DNA from: JAGTVG01 sp964543195
GTDB taxonomy: Bacteria > Bacteroidota > Bacteroidia > Cytophagales > Cyclobacteriaceae
Length of the DNA stretch: 64,000 nucleotides
Assembly: GCA_964543195.1 (NCBI GenBank)
Contig: CAZIXF010000019.1
Span: 22,004 to 86,003, forward strand
Direction of reading: 5' to 3'
This document shows positions 53,180-61,436 of the stretch, piece after piece (within the stretch, counting starts at the first letter, position 1; each line of letters begins with the position of its first letter). The notes beneath the pieces were generated by a model. It did no database searches, had not been told where the DNA came from, and saw only the letters and a program-made list of their open reading frames with translations. The position numbers were made by a program, and so were the translations under genes.

Positions 53180-54520
53180 CTATTCCGTTTTCATACTCAG
53201 CCTATACCAGTTGATATTCCGGGTAAAGTACATGGTAGCCCCCAGGATCAAGGCTAAACCAAGACTTCCCAGTAATAATGAATAATCGGTTAACTGCAGG
53301 ATTACGAATACAAAACCATATAACCCGGTTAGAATAAGACCGAGGAGTATGGAATGCTTCCTATCGCTGAAGATGCTTAATGAATAAAGGGTAATCATGG
53401 CGATTATCCCGGTGGCTGACAGGATATAGGCCATAATAAAATTCAATTGTTCGGAAATTGACACAAGCAGAATATAGAAAAGGCAAAGGGCCAGGCCGAC
53501 CAGGGAGTATTGAAACGGATGTATTTTCCTTCCCTTTAATATCTCCACGAGAAAAAATACCAGAAAAGTCAGGGCGATGGTCATCACCGCGTATTTTGCC
53601 GAACGCATCGATTGCTGGTAATCATCCACCGGCTGGATAAGATCGACTCCGAATACCGATCCATACAGATTTTCAGCCTGACCCGAATCCACCCAGGACT
53701 GTGGATAATTCCTGTTGAGCTGTAATATTTTCCATTCGGCAGTAAAACCTTTACCGCTTACTTCCCGGCGATCGGGAAGAAAATTACCCTGAAAACTCGG
53801 TGAATGCCAGGAAGAGGAAATGCTGACCTGTGTACTGCTTCCGGTGGGTGTAAAGGATAAATTTTTACTTCCATTCAGGTTCAATGCGAATTCGAAACTT
53901 ACCGGTTCATTTATTACTTGTTCAATATCCGGCATATCGACAGTGATCCCTGATTTAATTAAGTCCGGGATTTTGGAACCGGGTTGCACTTCCAGGTGTC
54001 GATCATCCCAATTTATCATGACCTGATCTTTGATCCCCCGCATGTCCAAAATGCCGATGGTCAGGAACGCTTCATCGTATCTGACCTCTTTCAGATTCAC
54101 AGGGTCTATCCGGGGATCAATTATAAAAATACCATCAATATGCAGATCGGAACGGTACACGATCACCTCATATATGCCTCTTTTTAAAATCTCCGGGTCA
54201 ACCCGGCCGGTAATATTCAGGTTTTCCGGCAGAATATGAAGATACCGGGTCACATCGATCCTTCCATCCTCTTTCTCATACGCATAGGCAAGGGGGATGG
54301 TCAGTATTGGGCCGTTGATCACCTGGTTGCCGGCCCAGATCGAACTCACTTCCTCCACGGCTTTTTCTTCCAGCGCGTCGCGCTCCCTGATTATGGATCG
54401 GATCATAGAGGCCGGGATCAGTAATAAAAGCATCAGGATGGTGATCACGATCAGTTTCAACGTAACCGAACTCCTGATCCAGTTATTCATTTTGTCGAAA
54501 ATTGTGTTTTTATTTTCCAT
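53180..54520 (-). CDS. creD: Inner membrane protein CreD
   Basis: 446 residues, the normal CreD length. The N-terminal helix (about 20-42, LKLIVITILMLLLLIPASMI) is followed by SIWAGNQVINGPILTIPLAY, the conserved entry to the large extracytoplasmic domain. Further on, YAVMTIALTFLVFFLVEILKGRKIHPFQYSLVGLALCLFYILLVSISEQL and several further helices complete the C-terminal membrane part. CreD belongs to the E. coli creABCD regulon and affects envelope integrity, but its activity is unknown. Here it is preceded by a winged-helix regulator and an operator-like palindrome, not by CreBC. Confidence 0.93.
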   Translation of the reverse strand: MENKNTIFDKMNNWIRSSVTLKLIVITILMLLLLIPASMIRSIIRERDALEEKAVEEVSSIWAGNQVINGPILTIPLAYAYEKEDGRIDVTRYLHILPENLNITGRVDPEILKRGIYEVIVYRSDLHIDGIFIIDPRIDPVNLKEVRYDEAFLTIGILDMRGIKDQVMINWDDRHLEVQPGSKIPDLIKSGITVDMPDIEQVINEPVSFEFALNLNGSKNLSFTPTGSSTQVSISSSWHSPSFQGNFLPDRREVSGKGFTAEWKILQLNRNYPQSWVDSGQAENLYGSVFGVDLIQPVDDYQQSMRSAKYAVMTIALTFLVFFLVEILKGRKIHPFQYSLVGLALCLFYILLVSISEQLNFIMAYILSATGIIAMITLYSLSIFSDRKHSILLGLILTGLYGFVFVILQLTDYSLLLGSLGLALILGATMYFTRNINWYRLSMKTE

Positions 54521-54542
54521 AATTTTACTATTTTTTTTATTT

Positions 54543-54565
54543 AGAAAGTACTTTGTAATTCAAAG
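54543..54565. promoter_or_regulatory. Operator-like palindrome upstream of creD
   Basis: CTTTG-TAATT-CAAAG preceded by AGAAAGTA. The 13-base stretch AGAAAGTACTTTG is identical to the one in front of the 205-residue membrane protein gene at 55488-55500. It lies 23-45 bp upstream of the creD ATG, between the regulator gene and creD. Confidence 0.65.
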
Positions 54566-54582
54566 CATAAAGACAAAAAAAT

Positions 54583-54873
54583 TTATTTTAATAATTGTTC
54601 TATCGCTTTTATATGTTTTACAAAGGCTTCCTCACCTGCTTTGGTAGCGGAATACCGGGTATTGGGCTTGCGGTCCAGGAACTCTTTTTTATATTTTATA
54701 TAACCCTTCTTTTCAAGATATTTCAAATGGCTTGCCAGGTTGCCATCCGTCACCTCTAGTAATTCTTTCAGGGATCTGAAGTCGAGATGGCCATTGACCA
54801 CCAGCGCCGACATGATCCCCAGTCGGACTTTATTCTCAAATGCCTTATTCAGATCTTTTAAAATATCCTTCAC
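54583..54873 (-). CDS. Winged-helix transcriptional regulator (HTH_34 type)
   Basis: A 96-residue single-domain regulator. The start is GTG at 54873, overlapping the stop of the upstream membrane-protein gene (GTGA). NKVRLGIMSALVVNGHLDFRSLKELLEVTDGNLASHLKYLEKKGYIKYKK is a winged helix with the recognition helix at DGNLASHLKYLEK, and RYSATKAGEEAF is the wing and last helix. The family is of the small MarR/PadR-like 'transcriptional regulator' kind, often encoded beside creD or ABC permease genes in Bacteroidota. The most likely targets are the two repeated palindromes at 54543-54565 and 55488-55511. Confidence 0.88.
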   Translation of the reverse strand: MKDILKDLNKAFENKVRLGIMSALVVNGHLDFRSLKELLEVTDGNLASHLKYLEKKGYIKYKKEFLDRKPNTRYSATKAGEEAFVKHIKAIEQLLK

Positions 54874-55487
54874 GATCCGTACCTGACTTGCATGATGATG
54901 CCATAAACTATATGAAGTACTCCAAAACCAATAGCCCAGAACAGCAAACCATACCCGATAAAGGTGGCGGCCAGCAATCCCAGTAAAACTTCGGCTATGC
55001 CCAGGCTCCGGATCTCACTCAGGGTATATTTACTGGCATTTACAAGGGCCAGGCCATAAAATATGAGGGTCAATGGAGCAACCAGCCCGACATATCCGTT
55101 CAATAGTAGTATAAGGCATAGTAAGCCTCCCGCAGCCAAAGGAATGAAAAGATTGATCACCAGTCTCCTGGCCTGCAGGTCCCAGAGTTTCTGTTTTTCT
55201 TTTTCCGCCTTTTTCCGGGTAAAAAACAGGGCGGCGCCTAGGGCAAGGATCAATGTGGCCAGGGCAATGACAAGCAAGTTGATCAGCTTTTCACTGGTGA
55301 TCCCGGCCTGCCGGTATCCAAGGTAATTCTGTCCGGCATAAACGGTTTGATAGGCCAGCCAGGCACCGATCAGGGCCACTACCCCTGCCGCCACTCCCGA
55401 CAGGCCGCTCAGTGAAATAAATCGTGACGATCGATCCATGATCTCCCTGATATCCCTCAGGTCGTCGATATATTTTTTCTTCTCCAT
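54870..55487 (-). CDS. Six-helix membrane protein of the creD locus
   Basis: 205 residues from the ATG at 55487 (an upstream frame extension overlaps the promoter and is rejected). A charged N-terminal helix (MEKKKYIDDLRDIREIMDRSSRF) is followed by about six membrane helices, including FISLSGLSGVAAGVVALIGAWLAY, LINLLVIALATLILALGAALFF and GLLCLILLLNGYVGLVAPLTLIFYGLALV. No family function is known to me. The stop overlaps the GTG start of the regulator, so the two are translationally coupled. A promoter with an overlapping palindrome lies directly upstream. Confidence 0.85.
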   Translation of the reverse strand: MEKKKYIDDLRDIREIMDRSSRFISLSGLSGVAAGVVALIGAWLAYQTVYAGQNYLGYRQAGITSEKLINLLVIALATLILALGAALFFTRKKAEKEKQKLWDLQARRLVINLFIPLAAGGLLCLILLLNGYVGLVAPLTLIFYGLALVNASKYTLSEIRSLGIAEVLLGLLAATFIGYGLLFWAIGFGVLHIVYGIIMQVRYGS

Positions 55488-55535
55488 AGAAAGTACTTTG
55501 AATTGCAAAGTTATAGATAAAAATTAAATTTCAAA
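55488..55535 (-). promoter_or_regulatory. Promoter with overlapping operator for the regulator operon
   Basis: On the minus strand, TTTG (55532-55535), 18 bp, then TAACTTTG (55506-55513) matches Bacteroidota -33/-7 boxes. The palindrome ACTTTGAATTGCAAAGT (55495-55511, six-base arms, five-base spacer) covers the -7 box, so a bound repressor would block it. The leader is short. Confidence 0.7.
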
Positions 55536-55830
55536 TAAAATGTGGGGGGAATTGTTGAAATAAGGCAACAATAAGCCGGTCACCTCATTAAGCAACTCAT
55601 TACAGATTTAAAGCTAAATTTTTGAAGAATTTTCTAAAATGAATAAAAGAATAATAGATTAGCACCATAATTCTTATTTATTTTTATATTTACGCGAGTT
55701 AAGCAAGATTTTTTGCTGCCTAAGGACGAGTTATTTTTTAATGAACAAAGGCAATTATATTCCCAACAAGGAATAGCCCCGTTTTTTTTCATGAGAACAT
55801 TCAATTACTTTTCAAATAAATTGTATTATT
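55536..55830. other. Divergent intergenic region and leader of the symporter locus
   Basis: Contains AGCAA-GATTTT-TTGCT at about 55708, a possible 11-codon open frame (55741-55776), and ATTCC-CAACAA-GGAAT (55759-55774) followed by a run of eight T (55782-55789), which could be a weak attenuator. No exact TAnnTTTG box was found; TATATTTACG near 55688 is the closest. Confidence 0.4.
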
Positions 55831-56574
55831 ATGGACAAAACGCCCCAGGATTACCACATCAGCTTTTTTAAACCGACTACACCCCAGGCTGTCGCTAATC
55901 GTAACATGGTGATATGGCTCGTGTTGATCTGGTTTGTTGCGATTTTCGGATTTCACTTTTTATTATGGCTCATAGAAAAACCAACTCCTCAACCAGCATT
56001 TACCACATTTGAGAAGGTCTGGCCAAAGATAGAAGCTGGGACTGCAAATGAGACAGAAATTCAGCAGTTCGGTCAGTCAACCCTATCTGTGCTGGGAAAG
56101 ATGGCTTTAGCATCTGACGAAAGAGTGTTGCTCGATAAGGCGATGAGTTGGTCACTTTTTCAACTGTCAAATAAAAAGGAATTACTCGTTGAGAAAATCA
56201 GGGATTTTGAAAAATTAAAGTCTGAGATCACTGAACTGTCCGACCCGGACTATATAGCTGCAAAAAAGAAATTGTCAGATGAGCTAAGTCCGCTTTTAAA
56301 TATTTCCGCTCTGGATGTGAGGTCTAAGATTCTTCCTCTTGAACTTACCTCGACAAATATTGAAAAATTGTCAGAAACAACTAAGCAGAGACTACCATTA
56401 ATCATGAAAAAATATCTTATACACAACCGGTCCTTCCTGACCGATTTCAAGTTTTTGGGCTTTCCATTCCATTATTTTTATACAGCAGTTTTTCTGTTGA
56501 TACTATTTGTAGGTCTATGCTGGTTATACTGCGTAAGGACAGATCAGCTCAATGCAAAACTGGGTATCAACTAA
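55831..56574 (+). CDS. Sodium/substrate symporter small subunit (DUF4212-like) with large loop insertion
   Basis: 247 residues. DYHISFFKPTTPQAVANRNMVIWLVLIWFVAIFGFHFLLWLI matches the first half of the small DUF4212 subunit (first membrane helix, about 25-49). FKFLGFPFHYFYTAVFLLILFVGLCWLYCVRTDQLNAKLG matches the second half (GFP motif, second helix about 210-236). Typical DUF4212 proteins have about 80-100 residues; here some 150 residues, mostly helical and charged, are inserted between the helices. With both ends cytosolic the insert would face the periplasm. It precedes the SSS-family large subunit by 24 bp, the order usual for this pair. Confidence 0.75.
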   Translation: MDKTPQDYHISFFKPTTPQAVANRNMVIWLVLIWFVAIFGFHFLLWLIEKPTPQPAFTTFEKVWPKIEAGTANETEIQQFGQSTLSVLGKMALASDERVLLDKAMSWSLFQLSNKKELLVEKIRDFEKLKSEITELSDPDYIAAKKKLSDELSPLLNISALDVRSKILPLELTSTNIEKLSETTKQRLPLIMKKYLIHNRSFLTDFKFLGFPFHYFYTAVFLLILFVGLCWLYCVRTDQLNAKLGIN

Positions 56575-56598
56575 TTTTTTTAACACAGGGAATAAACC

Positions 56599-58269
56599 AT
56601 GAAAAAACTATATATATCATTATTTCTTGCAACTATGCCGGCACTTTCTTTTGCAGCTTCAGGTGCCTCTGAATTAGAGGGTAGCTTCAAAGTTGGGCCT
56701 GCCATTATTCTAATTATCATCCTGGTTCTTTTTGTTTTGGTCGGAATACTGTTCAGGGCCAGAGATACTACTGACTATTATGCTGCAGGACGTGGAATTT
56801 CTAAAATCGGTTCAGGAATGGCCATCGCATCCAACTGGATGAGTGCGGCTTCATTTCTGGGGATGGCAGCCTTGATGTATGGATCAGGTTACCACGGATT
56901 GTCTTATGTAGTCGGATGGACTGGAGGATATGTGCTGCTACTTATATTAATGGCAGGACAAATCCGAAAATACGGCAAATACACCGCGGCGGATTTTATA
57001 GGTGACCGTTATTATTCTCAAACATTACGGGCTGTTGGTGCGATCATCGCAATTCTGATTTCAATTTCATATTGTGTAGGGCAGTTCGGTGGAATCGGGT
57101 TGATGTTTAAGTGGGTAATGGGCATTGATTATGCCTGGGCCGTCGTCATCGGAGGTACCGTGGTACTGGCATATACGCTTATCTCAGGAATGCTTGGCGT
57201 GACCAAGAATATGCAGATTCAATACATCATCATTATTGTTTCATTCCTCATTCCATTGTTTATTCTTACCTTTAAATTTGACTATTTCTGGCTGCTGCCA
57301 CAAGTAGGATATGGTAGCGTAGTCTCCGATATCGTTACAGGTATCCCCCTTGCCGAATCTCAGCAGCTAGCAAATTCATTTGGACATGACTTCGCCATTG
57401 TACCCGCTCCGGAATATGCCATGCCCTGGGATCCTGCAACAGGAAAAACATTCTTCCAGTGGATTGCCATTGCATTTTCATTGATGATCGGTACCGCGGG
57501 ATTGCCCCATGTAATTCAAAGGTTTTATGTAGTTCCAAAGGCCAGAGATGCCAGATGGTCAGTAGTTTGGGGATTATTCTTTATTTGTGTCCTTTACTGG
57601 AGTGCTCCTGCCTATGCTGCTTTTGGAAGAATACTTTCTGCTCATCCGGAGGTGGGACAGTTGGCCAAAGATGCTATCGTAGTTTATACTGCCCAGCTGG
57701 GTGATGTTCATCCGTTGATTGTTGGTTTCCTTGCTGCTGGTGGCGTATCTGCAGCATTTTCAACTGTCTCAGGTTTGCTGGTTGCAGGATCATCGGCCTT
57801 TGCACACGATTTATATGTTAAGGTGATAAACCCTAACGCCAGGCCAAAGAATCAATTGCTTGCAGCACGATTGGGAACAATTCTCATGGCAATGATTGTA
57901 ACGGTTATTGCACTGGCAGAATTAGCATTGATTGGTCAGTTAGTGGCTGTTGCATTTTCACTGGCCGGTTGCACCATTTTCCCCTTGTTTTTACTGGGTA
58001 TTTGGTGGAGTGGCTCCAATAAGCAGGGGGCAATCGCAGGATTGATTGTAGGAGGAATAATTTCCGCGATTTCACTTTCCTACTTTGTTGCAGGTAATTA
58101 TGGGGTGACATTACCAATGCACGATTTTGTGGATTACTGGTTGGGGGCCTGGTATTTCGCCATAATCGGAGCCCCATTGGCAATCATTGCACATATCATT
58201 GTTTCAAAAATGACCAAAGAAACGCCTCTTGAGATTAGAAAATTCCTGGTTGAAGAAGTTCATTCGTAA
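56599..58269 (+). CDS. Sodium:solute symporter large subunit (VC_2705 / acetate-permease-like)
   Basis: A 556-residue SSS-family transporter. It has an N-terminal cleavable-looking segment (PALSFAAS) and about 13 membrane helices. The family signature TTDYYAAGRGISKIGSGMAIASNWMSAASFLGMAAL is present, as is FAFSLMIGTAGLPHVIQRFY-type sequence (IAFSLMIGTAGLPHVIQRFYV) and the GVSAAFSTVSGLLVAGSSAFAHDLY segment, which resembles ActP. Together with a DUF4212-like partner it belongs to the VC_2705 subfamily, thought to import small carboxylates with sodium. The stop overlaps the next start by one base (TAATG). This region is A+T richer than the sulfatase island. Confidence 0.92.
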   Translation: MKKLYISLFLATMPALSFAASGASELEGSFKVGPAIILIIILVLFVLVGILFRARDTTDYYAAGRGISKIGSGMAIASNWMSAASFLGMAALMYGSGYHGLSYVVGWTGGYVLLLILMAGQIRKYGKYTAADFIGDRYYSQTLRAVGAIIAILISISYCVGQFGGIGLMFKWVMGIDYAWAVVIGGTVVLAYTLISGMLGVTKNMQIQYIIIIVSFLIPLFILTFKFDYFWLLPQVGYGSVVSDIVTGIPLAESQQLANSFGHDFAIVPAPEYAMPWDPATGKTFFQWIAIAFSLMIGTAGLPHVIQRFYVVPKARDARWSVVWGLFFICVLYWSAPAYAAFGRILSAHPEVGQLAKDAIVVYTAQLGDVHPLIVGFLAAGGVSAAFSTVSGLLVAGSSAFAHDLYVKVINPNARPKNQLLAARLGTILMAMIVTVIALAELALIGQLVAVAFSLAGCTIFPLFLLGIWWSGSNKQGAIAGLIVGGIISAISLSYFVAGNYGVTLPMHDFVDYWLGAWYFAIIGAPLAIIAHIIVSKMTKETPLEIRKFLVEEVHS

Positions 58270-59027
58270 TGAATGTTTTTACTAATAGAAAGACAAAAGC
58301 ACTTATTTTTATCATGGGTGCTCTTGTTTTAAGTGGATTTGTGATTTCTCATTTTTACTATAAGGCTGTCAATGCTTCAGTTGATCCTAGAATCGTTCCG
58401 GCCCGGAATTTGTACGAAAACTATAATTTGTTTGTGCAGGAAAATAAAATTGATTCCATCTTTTGGTTGATGGATACCATCGAATCAATTTATGCCAGTG
58501 TGGAGCACTACCGGAAATCATTTGAAGTAGGCGTACTTTACAACAATCGGGCAGCAGCTTGCCTTTCATTATCCATGAATGAGGATGAGGTGATGGTAAG
58601 GGATTCGCTTCTGGAGGTCGCTGAAAATGTAGTTAACCAAAGTATTACTATATATGAAAACTGGTTTAAAACCTATGATGAGAAAAGTGAACAAGAGTTG
58701 GAGATGGTGTTAGCAGAAGGATTTCTTAAAGGATTGGAAAGTTATAATAAAGAAGATCAGCAGAAATTCTTACAAAAAAGAATCCGGGAAATCATAGAGG
58801 CACAAGCCGAAACCAAGAGAAGGTTATCGGTCAGCTATACCAACCTTGGATTGGTTTACCGGCTACAACTAAAATATGAAAAGGCTGCTCTATCCTATCA
58901 AAAAGCCATAGAAAACTGGGATAGAAACCTGACAGCAGAAAACAACCTAAATAAACTTATGGGAAGGCCGGAAAAGAAGAGAAATCTCATTCAAAAGCTG
59001 TTCCCTCCTGAGAGAGTTCAAAACTGA
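58269..59027 (+). CDS. TPR-containing membrane-anchored protein
   Basis: 252 residues with one N-terminal membrane helix (about 11-30) and a helical periplasmic body. The region about 195-240 (RRLSVSYTNLGLVYRLQLKYEKAALSYQKAIENWDR) is a clear tetratricopeptide repeat pair, and the earlier GVLYNNRAAACLSLSM is another. The start overlaps the symporter stop by one base, so the genes are translationally coupled. A periplasmic TPR could bridge the inner-membrane symporter and the outer-membrane porin encoded next, 25 bp downstream. That role is an inference. Confidence 0.75.
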   Translation: MNVFTNRKTKALIFIMGALVLSGFVISHFYYKAVNASVDPRIVPARNLYENYNLFVQENKIDSIFWLMDTIESIYASVEHYRKSFEVGVLYNNRAAACLSLSMNEDEVMVRDSLLEVAENVVNQSITIYENWFKTYDEKSEQELEMVLAEGFLKGLESYNKEDQQKFLQKRIREIIEAQAETKRRLSVSYTNLGLVYRLQLKYEKAALSYQKAIENWDRNLTAENNLNKLMGRPEKKRNLIQKLFPPERVQN

Positions 59028-59052
59028 ATGCACATTTTTTAATACAAATATT

Positions 59053-60471
59053 ATGAAAAAATCTGTACTAATATTAGTCACCGCTTTATTTCTGATCCAT
59101 GGGAATGCCATGGCACAGGAAAAAACTGAATTGAAAAAAGAGCCGCAACCATACAAGCCGATTAAAATAAACGTCACGGAAGACGGCTCCTACTATTTAA
59201 GGGTCCTGACCTGGGCGCAAATATGGACAACCATAGTTGACAATAACCCCGGCACCATAGGTTACGATTTAACGCCCGATAATACATCCACCAACATCGG
59301 TATCCGCAGGGCACGAATGCTTTTTTGGGCTCAAATGGGCCCTCGATGGATGATTTTGACCCACTTCGGAATGAACAATCAAACCTTCAACCGGGGAGGA
59401 ATTACAGGTGCCGCCGGTAAAAAGCCTCAGATTTACATGCACGATGTATGGACCGAATTTAATATTGTCCCCGAAAAGCTTTATATTGGCACGGGCCTTC
59501 ATTACTGGAACGGCGTTTCGAGATCGGCTAGTGCTTCCACACTTAACTTTATGACATTGGATGCCCCCATCTTCAACTGGTATACGATCGAAACCAATGA
59601 CCAGTTTGCACGCCAATTCGGGATTTACATCAAAGGACAACTCAACAGGGTAAATTATCGTCTGGCTTTAAATCAGCCCTTTCAGAATGGCGTAAATCCT
59701 TATACACAGACAGAAAGAACCACCACGGAATTCAATTCAGAGCTGGCAGCAAAGAATGCCTTTACAAGTACCTGGTCACAGTCTGGTTATATAAAGTTTC
59801 AGTTCAAAGACATTGAAGCAGGCAAGCTCCCTTATGAGGTAGGGCTCTGTATGGATGGACAGGAATTATTTAATATAGGCGCCGGTTTCTACAATCATCC
59901 TCAATCAACCTATACGCTGAATCCCGGTACCGGTAGTGATTCCCTCAAACTTTACAGCACAACGATACTTGGTCTGGATCTGTTCTATAATCAATTTATT
60001 GGCAATAAGGGCTATTTAGTAAATACCTATGTTCTGTTTCAAAATATGAACTATGGCCAAAATTACCTGAGAAACATCGGCGTATTCAACACCTCCAGTG
60101 TTATTGGTAACGAACAGCAGTTAAGAGAACAATATGCTAACCGCAGCGTTATGGGAGCGGGGAATGTACAACCCACACTGGGAACCGGCAACATCCTTTA
60201 TGCTCAATTGGGATTGAGGTTTCCATCCTTTGAAGATGGCAGTGCCTTCATGCCCTATCTTACCGGAACCTATAAATCATTTGAGGCAATTGAAACACCT
60301 TCGCTTCAGTATGATCTGGGATTGAATTATTTCATTAATAAACACAATGCCAAGGTCACTTTGCAGTACAGCACACGCCCGGTATATAAGTTTGATGCCT
60401 CGCAACCAAACGGGATAGCGCAGAACGGATTAAAAGGACAAATTACTCTGCAAACTCATTTATGGTTGTAA
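59053..60471 (+). CDS. Outer membrane porin (OprO/OprP-like)
   Basis: 472 residues. The signal peptide ends near HGNAMA-QEK. The mature part starts with YYLRVLTWAQIWTTIVDNNPG and has alternating amphipathic strands (NIGIRRARMLFWAQMGPRWMILTHFGMNNQ, YIGTGLHYWNGVSRSAS), ending in LQTHLWL with a terminal aromatic/Leu. This resembles the phosphate-selective porin O/P type. It lies between the TPR gene and the phosphoesterase gene and would give the substrate entry across the outer membrane. Confidence 0.85.
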   Translation: MKKSVLILVTALFLIHGNAMAQEKTELKKEPQPYKPIKINVTEDGSYYLRVLTWAQIWTTIVDNNPGTIGYDLTPDNTSTNIGIRRARMLFWAQMGPRWMILTHFGMNNQTFNRGGITGAAGKKPQIYMHDVWTEFNIVPEKLYIGTGLHYWNGVSRSASASTLNFMTLDAPIFNWYTIETNDQFARQFGIYIKGQLNRVNYRLALNQPFQNGVNPYTQTERTTTEFNSELAAKNAFTSTWSQSGYIKFQFKDIEAGKLPYEVGLCMDGQELFNIGAGFYNHPQSTYTLNPGTGSDSLKLYSTTILGLDLFYNQFIGNKGYLVNTYVLFQNMNYGQNYLRNIGVFNTSSVIGNEQQLREQYANRSVMGAGNVQPTLGTGNILYAQLGLRFPSFEDGSAFMPYLTGTYKSFEAIETPSLQYDLGLNYFINKHNAKVTLQYSTRPVYKFDASQPNGIAQNGLKGQITLQTHLWL

Positions 60472-60678
60472 ACAGGGTTTCCCAGTGAACCGGTATCTGT
60501 CCGGGTAAAAGTAAAATCCGGGTTGATAAGGAGTAGACATAAGCTGATATTGGCAATGATATTGAAAATAGCCGGGAATTTGAATGTGCGACATCCATCG
60601 GAAACTTCCGGTTATTAACAAGCTTTGGATTTTATTTAGCACTATGCTATACATGTAATCGTTAGGGATAATCTGGTC

Positions 60679-61425
60679 ATGAGAGTAGCGATCATCACCG
60701 ACATTCACGAAGACCTGAATAGCCTTCAGGCAGTATTGAGCGCTATTGAGAAATTCAGTTGCGAGGAAATCATATGTCTTGGAGATATTTCCGGATACAG
60801 TGTGCCTTATTACAATTATCTACATTCACGCAATGCTCATGAATGCCTTTCGTTGATTCGCGCCAATTGCAGCACGGTAATTCTGGGAAACCATGACATT
60901 CATGCTGCCAGCATCATTCCAAAAAACAACACACACTTTCAATATCCGGAAAACTGGTATCAGATCAATTATCATGAGCGAAGAACATTGGCAAATAATA
61001 TACTGTGGCTGCATGAAGAAAATGATCTTGACCCTCTTTACAAGGAAGACGATATTGAATACTTAAAGTCCCTTCCCGAAGCTGCACAGAAAGAGTTTTC
61101 CGGAGTAAAAGTGCTTTTTACGCATTATGTTTATCCGAATATTTCCGGTTTAAAAAAGGAATTCTACACCTACACGGATGAGTTCAGGAAGCACTTTGAC
61201 TACATGGAATCATTGGATTGCCAGCTCAGTTTCACAGGTCACGCGCATGTCAAAGGTTTTTTTGTGGCAACTAAAAGGAAGTTTAAACAATACAGGTATA
61301 AAAGCTTACGAATAAAAAATACCCCCTGTTGTATTGGAATTCCACCTGTGACAAGTCTGAACAATAGAAACGGCTTTTGTATATTTGATACAGATGAAAT
61401 GAGTGTTAGGGTGGTCAAACTCTGA
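60679..61425 (+). CDS. Metallophosphoesterase
   Basis: 248 residues of the calcineurin-like fold. IITDIHEDLNSL (Asp, His), CLGDISGY (Asp), LGNHDIH (Asn-His), LFTHYVYPN (His) and FTGHAHVKG (GHxH) provide the dinuclear metal ligands. There is no signal. The group includes YfcE-like and ApaH/PrpE-like enzymes acting on phosphodiesters, dinucleoside polyphosphates or phosphoproteins. Encoded 12 bp before a nucleotidyltransferase-domain sensor, it is a candidate to reverse or clear that protein's nucleotide product or modification; this is inference. Confidence 0.85.
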   Translation: MRVAIITDIHEDLNSLQAVLSAIEKFSCEEIICLGDISGYSVPYYNYLHSRNAHECLSLIRANCSTVILGNHDIHAASIIPKNNTHFQYPENWYQINYHERRTLANNILWLHEENDLDPLYKEDDIEYLKSLPEAAQKEFSGVKVLFTHYVYPNISGLKKEFYTYTDEFRKHFDYMESLDCQLSFTGHAHVKGFFVATKRKFKQYRYKSLRIKNTPCCIGIPPVTSLNNRNGFCIFDTDEMSVRVVKL

Positions 61426-61436
61426 TATATGATATT

